DNA from: Tremella fuciformis | Lineage: Eukaryota; Basidiomycota; Tremellomycetes; Tremellales; Tremellaceae | Assembly (NCBI GenBank): GCA_032768795.1 | Contig: CP136493.1 | Span: 186,001-250,000 of the forward strand | Direction: 5' to 3' | DNA: 64,000 bases | Shown here: piece after piece, positions 1 through 9,239 of the stretch | Layout: every line of letters starts with the position of its first letter | Numbering within the stretch: the stretch's first letter is position 1 | Made by a program: the position numbers and the translations under genes | The notes under the pieces: generated by a model | The model's input: the letters and a program-made list of their open reading frames with translations, nothing else | The model's database searches: none | What the model was told of the DNA's origin: nothing

Positions 1-1944
1 CTTGATAGCAGAGAAGCTGGAAAAGCGAGATCCGGTCTTGTAATTGTTGAGGCATAAAGAATGGCTCCCACTGCTTGGGCATATGGGTAATGCTTTGCCT
101 CTTCAAACTCGGTATCTGTGGCTGGAACAGGGCGAAAACTGGCAGGCAGAGGAGTTCTGGCTGGGTTGCAGTCACTCATACCAAACCGGTCCAAAATTGA
201 CTCCAAATAATGTTCTTGACTCATAAACAGCTTGTTCTGTGTCCGATCTCGATGAATATTGAAGCCTAGGAAATAGGAAACCGGCCCTGAGTCCTTGCAC
301 TCAAATTCTGAGTTGAGAGCGATTTTGAAAGCGTCCAAATACTTTCTGTTGTTGCAAGCAATCAACTGATCATCCACATGAACTGAGAGCATGAGGAAAT
401 TGCCATTTTCGAATTTGTAGTAAAGGCAGGGGTCTGCAGAGGTTGGTTTGAGGCCTTGAGACCGAAGCCAATTGTCCAGAGCTTTGTTGAAGCATCTAGG
501 AGACTGCTTGAGACCATAAAGCGATTTTCTGAGTCGCAAAACTTTGCCCGCAGGAATGTTGGAGCCTTCTGGTGGTTCCATATATATTTCCTCTTCCAAA
601 TCGCCATTGAGGAAGGCTGCAATGATGTCTACTTGGTCACACTCCATGTTGAAGTGATTGACCAAGGCCAGGAAGACTCTGATGGTGTCCTTGTGCGCAA
701 CAGAGGCAAATAACTCGTTGAAATCGAGTCCTTCAATTTGTGAATAGCCCTTGGCAACAAATCTGGCCTTGTAGGTTGAAGGTTTACCGGTTTCACCATC
801 GATCTTTCTGGTGTAGACCCATTTTCCTTTGAGGACTCTTTGATTTGAGCGATCCACAACCGCCCAAACTCGATATTTGTCCATTTTGGCAAGCTCAGAA
901 TCCATGCTGGATTTCCAGTGCTCCCACTCGCCAGAATTGCGCGCTTGCAAATATGTTTGAGGTATATTTGTTGCGAGCATAGCACAGGCAACATTTGCAT
1001 CTTGAATCTCGTTCTCAAATTCCTCATCATCTCGCAAATTCAGCTCATCTGATGAGTCTGAGTCGCTTGAATTATCGCCATTATGCCCCCCTTGCTGCGG
1101 TATCGGTGGTGCAGCAGAAGCGCGGCGTTCTGCAGCAATTTGGCGATGATGATCTCTTTCAATGATATTTGGAATTTGTAAATTTTGATTGACGACTTTT
1201 TGCTCATTTGCCAAATTCCGAAAGAACCGTTCAATCTGGGGCATTCCGGTTTTTACAGGTGATAGGGGCATGTATGAAGCATCATTCTGCAAAAGAACAG
1301 ATTTGTCGGGCTCGATTTGAGGCCGTGACCCTTTAGGTTCCAATTCCGGAATTTCAATTTGCTCAGAATTGAATTCTGTGTTTGCAAAGATAACATCCCG
1401 GCTGATGGTGATGCTGCCGGACTGTTTTGAATATATCCGGTAATTGTTGGTGGCCTCCTGATACCCCACAAGGATGCCCTCTTGATATCTTGGTGCCAGC
1501 TTGTTTTTCTCTGTATGATTTCGGAAAAATGCTTTGCAGCCAAATGGTTGAAGGTGTGTAATTTGGCAATTTCGATTTTGCCACTTGTCTTCGGGTATTT
1601 CCTGCTTTGGCCCACAGGGTGTGCGATTTCGAGTGTAGGCTATATAATTTGCCGCTTCAGCCCATAGATTCTGAGGCAATCCGGAATGAACAAGGACTGT
1701 TCTCACTCCATTGAGGATTGTGAGGTGCAATCTTTCAACTCGCCCATTTTGAGTGTGCGCATCTGGTGGGACCTGAATATGCTGAATTCCGTGATTCCTC
1801 ATGAATTGTTTCCACTCATTTGAGGAGAATTCACCACCATTGTCGGATCTGATTGTTTTGACCTTTGTAGACAATTGCCTTTCAACTAAAGCGATATATT
1901 GCTGAATCGCCTCAAATGCTCCTGATTTCTGTTTGAGGAAATAT
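1..1944 (-). pseudogene. B1 gag-pol, C-terminal part (integrase core to RNase H), split by A1
   Basis: This is the downstream part of the B1 polyprotein, about residues 507 to 1151. It holds the second and third integrase catalytic residues (SDNGGEF and NGRVERL), the serine/acidic linker, and reverse transcriptase with the VDIIAAF and HVDD motifs; the RNase H part runs out at the window edge. I see no stop or frameshift before the insertion of A1. The reading frame continues at 7350. It is broken only by insertion, so B1 was probably coding-competent when A1 landed. Confidence 0.92.
1940..1944. repeat. Target-site duplication of A1, left copy (AATAT)
   Basis: AATAT lies directly before the LTR and again at 7350-7354 directly after the other LTR. 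Together they define A1 as one insertion into B1. Confidence 0.95.
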
Positions 1945-2097
1945 TGTCGGATGGATAAGAAATGCATAGAGACAGTTCCCTGCTCACAGAGCAGGAAAAG
2001 CGAAGCTACAAGAGTTTTCTTATGTAATAGGAAAGGTATAAAGCGATGTGGCAGTGTGGCAGTGTGGCACAGATCAGTATTGCTCACAATTCTGACA
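1945..2097 (-). repeat. 3' LTR of A1 (subfamily A type, 153 bp)
   Basis: It has TGTCGGA/TCCGACA-type ends (sense TGTCAGA...TCCGACA). In sense order it contains an ATTG-TGAG-CAAT dyad, a threefold tandem TGCCACAC-like repeat, a TTTATACC stretch that could be a TATA element, and a CTGCTCTGTGAGCAG hairpin. These are visible signals; promoter and polyadenylation sites within it are not proven. Confidence 0.95.
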
Positions 2098-2105
2098 CTC
2101 CCACT
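2098..2105 (-). promoter_or_regulatory. Polypurine tract of A1 (plus-strand DNA primer site)
   Basis: The sense sequence AGTGGGAG abuts the 3' LTR and shares its first A with the gag-pol stop codon TGA, so there is no separate 3' UTR before the LTR. The same tract occurs in the same place at every 3' LTR that follows a coding end in this window. Confidence 0.85.
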
Positions 2106-5100
2106 CAATCTGATCTTTGCTGAACTCCAAGTAACTCCCTCAGCCTGTTGAATACCTCTGCTGGGAGCGCCTTGGTGAGGAGATCTGCCATGTTCTCAGC
2201 TGATGGGACATGTGATAGGGTCACTGTGTTGTCCTCCACCTTCTCCCTGACAAATTTGTGTCTCATGTCAATGTGCTTTGACTTGTCATGGTTGACTGGG
2301 TTCTTTGACAAGGCAATTGCTCCATTGTTGTCGTTTAGAATTGGCAATGGCTGTTCCAATTCAAGCTGGAGATCACTGAGAAGTTGCCTGAGCCAAATGG
2401 CTTGCCTGGTTGCTTCAGAAGAGGCCATGAGCTCTGCTTCTGTGGTAGAAAGCGCCACTGTATTTTGTCGCCGACTTTTCCAGGCCACAACTCCACCATA
2501 GACTTTGAAGATGTAGCCTGTGGTTGATCTCCTGGTGTCTAGATCGCCTCCCCAGTCTGCATCTGCATAGCCCAGAGCAATTCTGTTTGAGTTCTCTTTG
2601 TTGAAGGTCAAACAAAGGTCTGTGGTGCCTCTGATATACCGAAGCAGATGTTTGGCCGCTTTCCAGTGCTCTGTGTTGTACTTGGAAATATATCTTGACA
2701 GCAGAGAGGCTGGAAAGGCAAGATCCGGTCTTGTGATTGTTGAGGCATAGAGAATGGCTCCCACTGCTTGGGCATATGGGTAATGCTTTGCCTCCTCAAA
2801 CTCGGTATCTGTGGCTGGAATGGGGCGAAAATTGGTAGGCAGAGGAGTTCTGGCTGGGTTGCAGTCACTCATACCAAACCGGTCCAAAATTGACTCCAAA
2901 TAATGTTCTTGACTCATGAACAGCTTGTTTTGAGTCCGATCTCGATGAATATTGAAGCCTAGGAAATAGGAAACCGGCCCTGAGTCCTTACACTCAAATT
3001 CTGAGTTGAGAGCGCTTTTGAAAGCGTCCAAATACTTTCTGTTGTTGCAAGCAATCAACTGATCATCCACATGAACTGAGAGCATGAGGAAATTGCCATT
3101 TTCGAATTTGTAGTAAAGGCAGGGGTCTGCAGAGGTTGGTTTGAGGCCTTGAGACCGGAGCCAATGATCTAGAGCTTTGTTGAAACATCTAGGAGACTGC
3201 TTGAGACCATAGAGCGATTTTCTGAGTCGCAAAACTTTGCCCGCAGGAATGTTGGAGCCTTCTGGTGGTTCCATATATATTTCCTCTTCCAAATCGCCAT
3301 TGAGGAAGGCTGCAATGATGTCTACTTGGTCACACTCCATGTTGAAGTGATTGACCAAGGCCAGGAAGACTCTGATGGTGTCCTTGTGCGCAACAGAGGC
3401 AAATAACTCGTTGAAATCGAGACCTTCAATTTGTGAATAGCCCTTGGCAACAAATCTGGCCTTGTAGGTTGAAGGTTTACCGGTTTCACCATCGATCTTT
3501 CTGGTGTAGACCCATTTTCCTTTGAGGACTCTTTGATTTGAGCGATCCACAACCGCCCAAACTCGATATTTGTCCATTTTGGCAAGCTCAGAATCCATGC
3601 TGGATTTCCAGTGCTCCCACTCGCCAGAATTGCGCGCTTGCAAGTATGTTTGCGGTATATTTGTTGCAAGCATAGCACAGGCAACATTTGCAGCTTGAAT
3701 TTCGTTCTCAAATTCCTCATCATCTCGCAAATTCAGCTCATCTGATGAGTCTGAGTCGCTTGAATTATCGCCATTATGCCCCCCTTGCTGCGGTATCGGT
3801 GGTGCAGCAGAAGCGCGGCGTTCTGCAGCAATTTGGCGATGATGATCTCTTTCAATGATATTTGGAATTTGTAAATTTTGATTGGCGACTTTTTGCTCAT
3901 TTGCCAAATTTTGAAAGAACCGCTCTACCTCCTGCATTCCCTGTGTCGGTGGCGGTAGAGGCTCCTGCAGACTATCTTCCTGCAAAAGGACAGATTTATC
4001 GGACTCGATTTGAGGCTGTAAACCCTTAAGTTCCAATTCCGGAATTTCAATTTGCTCTGAATTGATTTCTGTGTTTGCAAAAATAACATCCCGGCTGATT
4101 GTGATGCTGCCGGTCACCTTGGAATATATCCGGTAATTGTTGGTGGCCTCTTGATACCCCACAAGAATCCCCTCTTGATATCTTGGAGCCAGCTTGTTTT
4201 TCTCTGTATGATTTCGGAAAAATGCTTTGCAGCCAAATGGTTGAAGGTGTGTAATTTGGCAATTTCGATTTTGCCACTTGTCTTCGGGTATTTCCTGCTT
4301 TGGACCACAGGGTGTACGATTCCGAGTGTAGGCTATATAATTTGCCGCCTCAGCCCATAGATTCTGAGGTAATCCGGAATGAACAAGGACTGTTCTGACC
4401 CCATTGAGAATTGTAAGATGCAATCGCTCAACCCGCCCATTTTGAGTGTGCGCATCTGGTGGGACTTGAATATGCTGAATTCCGTGATTCCTTATGAATT
4501 GTTTCCACTCATTAGAGGAGAATTCACCACCATTGTCAGATCTGATTGTCTTGACTTTGGTGGATAGCTGTCTTTCAACTAGAGCAATATATTGCTGAAT
4601 CGCCTCAAATGCGCCAGACTTTTGCTTCAGAAAATAGAGATGGGCTTTTCTGGTGAAATCATCATAACAAGTGAGGAAATATCGAGCTCCATTTGCAGAG
4701 GCCACTCTGGCAGGCCCCCATAAATCAATGTGGACGATCTCAAGCGGTGTAGATGCTCTGATATCGCTTGGCAAAGATGGAAGCCGGCCGGTTTTGCCCA
4801 GAATGCAGCTTTGGCACTGGAATGACTTTGCATCTGAAGCTGAAATTTCGATATCGCCCATTCTTCCACTCCTGATGACTCTCATGACTGCAGATATATT
4901 CAAATGGCCAAGTCGCTCATGGATGTCTTGTAAATCAGCTGCAGAAGCAATATTTGCTGATGCGCTTGCCTCCTGGTATATATAGAGGCCGGATCGCTTT
5001 GGGGCTTTGAGAAAAGTATTTCCGGTGCTGATTTGGCACAAGGTTGCATTTCCGGCCGCAAATCTCCATCCCAAGCCTTGTGGAGTTGCAGAGACCGAGA

Positions 5101-6151
5101 TGAGGTTCCGATCCAGCCCAGGAATATAGAGGCAGCCCGGAAAAGCGATTCCGGCAAGGTAGAGAGTGCCGGTCATGTTGCAAGGCAGATGTGCTGAATT
5201 GCCAAACCGGACTTGCATTTTCTGAGCCGGTTTCAGATCCGATAGCATTTGAGCATCATTACACATGTGATGTGTTGCTCCAGAATCGACAATAAATTCA
5301 TAGCGGTCGCATTTTGCATGATGGGCGGATGCGGTCGCTACTGCATTGAAAGCAGATGCTGTTCCAATGTCGGTATCGATCTCAGGGCTGACGGAGGCAA
5401 TCTCGGCCTTGGGCGGAATTCTTTGTGTCTGCTTGATCCGATTTTGCTGATTATGACACTCTGCATTGCTGTGGCCATGAATCCGGTGATAATCGCAATA
5501 TTTTGACATGTCTCTGGGGCGATTTGGCTTGAATGCCGGTCTCTTCATTGCAGCAAGAGCTGTAGCTGAATCCGAATTTTTCCGCCTCTCATATTCAGCC
5601 TGGACTGCCGATTTGACCTCTGAAGAGCTGAGAGGCTGTCGCATCCATAGATTCTGCTTTGTGGTCGCATATGACTCAGGGAGAGCAAGAGTCATGCAGA
5701 AAGCAAGGATTTTATCGGAAATAATTTCGCCAGAGCTGTTGAGCTGAGTATGGGCGCTCTGCTGGGCTGCTAGAATTGGCATCGGATCTTCTCCATCGAT
5801 AATTTCGGCCCTGGCAAGAGATTGGAAAAGAGCGGCCTGCCTGGCACCAGTAGAGGCAGAATGCTGCCGTTTCAACTCGTCCCAAAGCGATTTGGGTGAT
5901 GGGGAGGTCCAATCTTTGACTGTAGCCGGTAGAGCAGCCTGGACGGTCTCAGAGAGGCTCTGGAAAATTATCGCAAACGATTTATCGAATTTGAGCTGGT
6001 CTGCAGCTGAAATTGGCGAAATCGGCTCGGTTCTGATGCAGGCAAGCAAGCCCTTGCCCATAAGAGTGGTGGCAATATGCGATTCCCATTGAGGATAATT
6101 ATCGCTGCCTTTCAGAGTAACAACTTTGATTTTGATTTCGCTCTCCTCCAT
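2105..6151 (-). CDS. Copia gag-pol polyprotein of A1 (1348 aa)
   Basis: One ORF encodes the whole retrotransposon machinery. In order: a Gag region (about 1-215); a zinc knuckle of form C219-x2-H222-x4-H227-x4-C232; an aspartic protease with DSGA at 289-292; the integrase zinc site H411-x4-H416 and C446-x2-C449; the integrase core with D476, D539 and E575 (D,D35E spacing); a serine/acidic linker (about 795-815); reverse transcriptase (about 860-1100) with D944 and HVDD at 1027-1030; and RNase H with D1197, E1238 and D1274. The gag to RT order with integrase before RT is diagnostic of Ty1/copia. The start is the only ATG after the leader; an in-frame 44-codon extension upstream has only TTG. 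There is no gag/pol stop or frameshift, so Gag excess would need another mechanism. The proteins identical to it in A2 and A3 point to a recent burst. Confidence 0.97.
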   Translation of the reverse strand: MEESEIKIKVVTLKGSDNYPQWESHIATTLMGKGLLACIRTEPISPISAADQLKFDKSFAIIFQSLSETVQAALPATVKDWTSPSPKSLWDELKRQHSASTGARQAALFQSLARAEIIDGEDPMPILAAQQSAHTQLNSSGEIISDKILAFCMTLALPESYATTKQNLWMRQPLSSSEVKSAVQAEYERRKNSDSATALAAMKRPAFKPNRPRDMSKYCDYHRIHGHSNAECHNQQNRIKQTQRIPPKAEIASVSPEIDTDIGTASAFNAVATASAHHAKCDRYEFIVDSGATHHMCNDAQMLSDLKPAQKMQVRFGNSAHLPCNMTGTLYLAGIAFPGCLYIPGLDRNLISVSATPQGLGWRFAAGNATLCQISTGNTFLKAPKRSGLYIYQEASASANIASAADLQDIHERLGHLNISAVMRVIRSGRMGDIEISASDAKSFQCQSCILGKTGRLPSLPSDIRASTPLEIVHIDLWGPARVASANGARYFLTCYDDFTRKAHLYFLKQKSGAFEAIQQYIALVERQLSTKVKTIRSDNGGEFSSNEWKQFIRNHGIQHIQVPPDAHTQNGRVERLHLTILNGVRTVLVHSGLPQNLWAEAANYIAYTRNRTPCGPKQEIPEDKWQNRNCQITHLQPFGCKAFFRNHTEKNKLAPRYQEGILVGYQEATNNYRIYSKVTGSITISRDVIFANTEINSEQIEIPELELKGLQPQIESDKSVLLQEDSLQEPLPPPTQGMQEVERFFQNLANEQKVANQNLQIPNIIERDHHRQIAAERRASAAPPIPQQGGHNGDNSSDSDSSDELNLRDDEEFENEIQAANVACAMLATNIPQTYLQARNSGEWEHWKSSMDSELAKMDKYRVWAVVDRSNQRVLKGKWVYTRKIDGETGKPSTYKARFVAKGYSQIEGLDFNELFASVAHKDTIRVFLALVNHFNMECDQVDIIAAFLNGDLEEEIYMEPPEGSNIPAGKVLRLRKSLYGLKQSPRCFNKALDHWLRSQGLKPTSADPCLYYKFENGNFLMLSVHVDDQLIACNNRKYLDAFKSALNSEFECKDSGPVSYFLGFNIHRDRTQNKLFMSQEHYLESILDRFGMSDCNPARTPLPTNFRPIPATDTEFEEAKHYPYAQAVGAILYASTITRPDLAFPASLLSRYISKYNTEHWKAAKHLLRYIRGTTDLCLTFNKENSNRIALGYADADWGGDLDTRRSTTGYIFKVYGGVVAWKSRRQNTVALSTTEAELMASSEATRQAIWLRQLLSDLQLELEQPLPILNDNNGAIALSKNPVNHDKSKHIDMRHKFVREKVEDNTVTLSHVPSAENMADLLTKALPAEVFNRLRELLGVQQRSD

Positions 6152-7196
6152 TCTGCCAATAATTATATCTCGAGAACGGACGGGCCGATTGGGTTGCCGT
6201 TGAGAGGGGTAAGGTTGACCGGTAGGAGGTATATCGTGTGCGAAGGAGAAATTTTAAATATGCGAGTGTCAGCTGCAATCGCAAAAGTTTGAATGAGACT
6301 CTCAAAGAGACTCAGCTGAAAGCGAGAGCAGCTTGAATTGCCAGAGGCTCAGAGGCTGCCCACCAGGTTTCACTGGATTCTGCGGCCACCGGAACGGTGT
6401 ACGACCTCCTGGATGCTCCAGCAATGCTAGGGATCGGCCTAGAATTGATTTCTGCAGAGCCAAGTCCGGATTTGCTTGAACTCCCTCGATGTGACCTAGC
6501 AGTGCGGTCTAGGACGTTTGCCTTCACCTGCCAAGCCCAGCAGGCCGCGATTTCACCCAGCGATAGGGCAGCAGTGATGATGTTGTTAAATCGGAAAATC
6601 CGATTGCAGTAATAAGGCAATAACTCGAGAACGAGTGAGCCAATTGAGCTCTACTGAAGCCCAAATTCAGTCCGTAGGTGCCGTTATGTTGTCTAGAAGC
6701 GGCGGGCGGATCGGTGCAGCGATGGGCGAGAAATCGGATTTCTGGTGCTGAAAGACTCAACTCCAAATTCTGAGTTTCTCGGAAATGATAAATTGATATC
6801 TCTTGAACAACACCCCGCACTGCGAAATCCTTTACAGGAACGGTAGACGCAGTGATCACAAGTGTTGTGTAAAACAGAGAGACCGATCGGGCTGATAGAA
6901 CGCGAGAAATCGTCCAAGTTGTAAACGTCCGTTATCTCGGCCTTCTGTGAGTGCTGGACTCTTCAGGGGCCGTAAGACGTGTGCTTGCACTGTAGATAGA
7001 GTGCTGTGTCGTTCTGGCGTTTGTAGGTGAAGCGACAGAGATGGTAGAGAAGCCGGAAGCCGTGTAAATGGCGAAGGCGATTGCGGGTGAACCACGGAAG
7101 CTACCGTAAATCCGAGGATACCTCGTGAAAGAGCACGTCGAGCTCTATTGGGTCGCTTGTCGGCAGGCGAATCGGGTGCGATTCAGGCTCATAACC
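6152..7196 (-). other. 5' leader of A1 (1045 nt, AUG-free apart from the PBS)
   Basis: The sense strand of this leader contains no ATG except the one inside the primer-binding site, whereas the opposite strand has about a dozen. I found no protein domain in it. It has spaced copies of an ATATCTCGAGAAC-like motif (near 6164-6177, 6620-6633 and 6796-6808) and short dyads built from AAATCGG/CCGATTT. A role in packaging or in ribosome scanning is inference. Confidence 0.8.
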
Positions 7197-7219
7197 TGTC
7201 GGATGGATAAGAAATGCAT
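7145..7219 (-). CDS. Short upstream ORF across LTR, PBS and leader of A1 (24 aa)
   Basis: It starts with ATG inside the 5' LTR, reads through the primer-binding site (which supplies a second in-frame ATG) and stops with TAG about 50 nt into the leader. B, C and D copies have a counterpart of 22-26 codons in the same frame. The part over the PBS is constrained by tRNA pairing, so conservation does not by itself prove translation. Confidence 0.35.
   Translation of the reverse strand: MHFLSIRQVMSLNRTRFACRQATQ
7178..7196 (-). promoter_or_regulatory. Primer-binding site of A1 (Met-tRNA anticodon arm)
   Basis: Directly after the 5' LTR the sense strand reads GGTTATGAGCCTGAATCGC. Its complement contains TCAGG-CTCATAA-CC, which has the form of a tRNA anticodon stem, a CAU-bearing 7-nt loop, and the start of the 3' stem. 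The primer would therefore be an internally cut Met tRNA, as known for Drosophila copia and yeast Ty5, and not the tRNA 3' CCA end. The exact tRNA cannot be named from this window. Confidence 0.8.
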
Positions 7220-7349
7220 AGAGACAGTTCCCTGCTCACAGAGCAGGAAAAGCGAAGCTACAAGAGTTTTCTTATGTAATAGGAAAGGTATAAAGCGATG
7301 TGGCAGTGTGGCAGTGTGGCACAGATCAGTATTGCTCACAATTCTGACA
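7197..7349 (-). repeat. 5' LTR of A1
   Basis: It is identical to 1945-2097 by eye and is followed in sense by the primer-binding site. The right target duplication AATAT is at 7350-7354. Confidence 0.96.
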
Positions 7350-8871
7350 AATATAAATGCGATTTCCTTGTGAAATCATCATAACAAGTGAGGAAATATC
7401 GAGCTCCATTAATTGATGGTACTCTGGCAGGGCCCCATAAATCAATGTGGACAATCTCAAGCGGTGTAGATGCTCTGACATCGCTTGGTAATGATGGAAG
7501 TCGGCCGGTTTTGCCTAAAATGCAGCTCTGGCACTGGAATGACTTTGCATCTGAAGCTGAAATTTCGATATTGCCCATTCTTCCACTCCTGATGACTCTC
7601 ATGATTGCAGATATGTTCAGATGGCCAAGTCGCTCATGGATGTCTTGGATATCAGCTGTAGAAGCGATATTGGCTGATGCGCTTGCCTCCTGATATACAT
7701 ACAACCCGGATCGCTTTGGGGCTGTGAGGAGATGATTTCCGGTGTCCATTCTGCAGAGTTGGGCATTTCCGGCCGCAAATTTCCATCCCAGGCCTTGTGG
7801 AGTTGCAGAGACCGAAATGAGGTTCCGATCAAGCCCAGGAATATATAGACAGCCTGGAAAAGCGATTCCGGCAATGTAGAGGGTACCGGTCATGTTGCAA
7901 GGCAAATGGGCTGAATTGCCAAACCGGACTTGCATTTTCTGAGCCGGTTTCAGATCCGATAGCATTTGAGCATCATTACACATGTGATGTGTTGCTCCAG
8001 AATCGATAATAAATTCATAGCGGTCGCATTTTGCATGATAGGCGGATGCGGTCGCTACTGCATTGAAAGCAGATGCTGGCCCAATGTCGGTATCGGTCTC
8101 AGGGCTGACAGAGGCAATTTCGGCCTTGGGTGGAATTCTTTGTGTCTGCTGGATCCGATTTTGTTGATTATGACATTCTGCATTGCTGTGGCCATGAATC
8201 CGGTGATGATCGCAGTATTTTGACATATCTCTGGGGCGATTTGGCTTGAATGGAACCGGTCTCCTTGCTGCAGCAAGAGCTGATGCTGAATCGGAATTTT
8301 TCCGCCTCTCATATTCAGCCTGGACTGCCGATTTGACCTCTGAAGAGCTGAGAGGCTGTCGCATCCAGAGATTCTGCTTTGTAGTTGCATATGACTCAGG
8401 GAGAGCAAGAGTCATGCAGAATGCAAGGATTTTATCGGATATAATTTCGCCTGAGCTGTTCAGCTGGGTGTGGGCGCTCTGTTGGGCTGCTAGGACCGGC
8501 ATTGGATCTTCTCCATCGATAATTGAAGCTCTGGCAAGCGATTGGAATAAAGCGGCCTGCCTGGCACCGGTTGAGGCTGAATGCTGCCGCTTAATTTCGT
8601 CCCAAAGAGCCTTGGGTGAGGGCGATGTCCAGTCTTTGACTGAGGCTGGCAGGGCGGCTTGGACGGTCTCAGAGAGCGACTGAAAGATGATGGAAAAGGC
8701 CTTATCGAATTTGAGCTGTTCTGCAGCTGAAATTGGCGAAATCGGTTCGGTTCTGATGCAGGCAAGCAGTCCCTTGCCCATGAGGGTGGTGGCGATATGC
8801 GATTCCCATTGAGGATAATTATCGCTGCCTTTCAAAGTAACAACTTTGATTTTGATTTCGCTCTCCTCCAT
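7350..8871 (-). pseudogene. B1 gag-pol, N-terminal part (Gag, protease, start of integrase)
   Basis: This covers residues 1 to about 507 of the B1 polyprotein. It begins at the ATG at 8871 after the AUG-free leader and includes the C-x2-H-x4-H-x4-C knuckle, the protease DSGA motif, the integrase HHCC site and the first catalytic Asp (HIDLWGP). It is cut at the AATAT target by A1 and resumes at 1944. A longer in-frame reading to about 9003 uses a TTG and is rejected as the start. Confidence 0.93.
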
Positions 8872-9080
8872 TTCCAAAAAATTATTTCTCAAGAACGGCT
8901 CGATCAAATTCGGTTTTGTTGATAGGGATGATAGAGGCCGTTGCGAAGTATATTGTGTGCAAAGGAGAGATTTTAAATATGCGGGTGTCAGCTGCAATCG
9001 CAAAAGTTTGAATGAGACTCTCAGAGAGACTCAGCTGAAAGCGAGAGCAGCTTGAATTGCCAGAAGGCTCAGAGGCTGCC
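8872..9080 (-). other. B1 leader, gag-proximal part
   Basis: These are the last 209 nt of the B1 leader, interrupted by B2 and continued at 25270-26112. At 8982 it carries a base variant shared with B5 but not with B2, B3 or B4 (TATGCGGG here, TATCCGGG in the others). Confidence 0.88.
9076..9080. repeat. Target-site duplication of B2, left copy (CTGCC)
   Basis: CTGCC is repeated at 25265-25269 after the other end of B2. Confidence 0.95.
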
Positions 9081-9232
9081 TGTCAGATGATATGAAGTGC
9101 ATAAGACATGTTCCCTGCTCAGAGAGCAGGAAAAGCGACGCTATAGAGTTTCCTTATGTAATAGGAAAGGGCTAGAAGCGATGTTGCAGTGTGGCAGTGT
9201 GGCACAGATCAGGATTGCTCACAATTCCGACA
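9081..9232 (-). repeat. 3' LTR of B2 (subfamily B type, 152 bp)
   Basis: It differs from the A type in the central module and in the 5' third. It is followed on the plus strand by CTCCCACT, the polypurine tract in reverse. Confidence 0.95.
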
Positions 9233-9239
9233 CTCCCAC

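Larger units (their letters stand above)
1945..7349 (-). mobile_element. Complete Ty1/copia element A1, subfamily A (5405 bp)
   Basis: Its two 153-bp LTRs (1945-2097, 7197-7349) are identical by eye and are flanked by AATAT. In sense order it carries the 5' LTR, primer-binding site, 1045-nt leader, one intact 1348-codon gag-pol ORF, polypurine tract and 3' LTR. Its length equals A3 exactly, and A2 exactly once the A3 insertion is removed. Identical LTRs and an intact ORF indicate a very recent insertion that may still be active. Confidence 0.97.

Noticed and set aside
7178..7200. tRNA gene at the CTCATAACC sequence
   Set aside because: Only the anticodon arm is present, at a fixed place next to each LTR; it is the primer-binding site.
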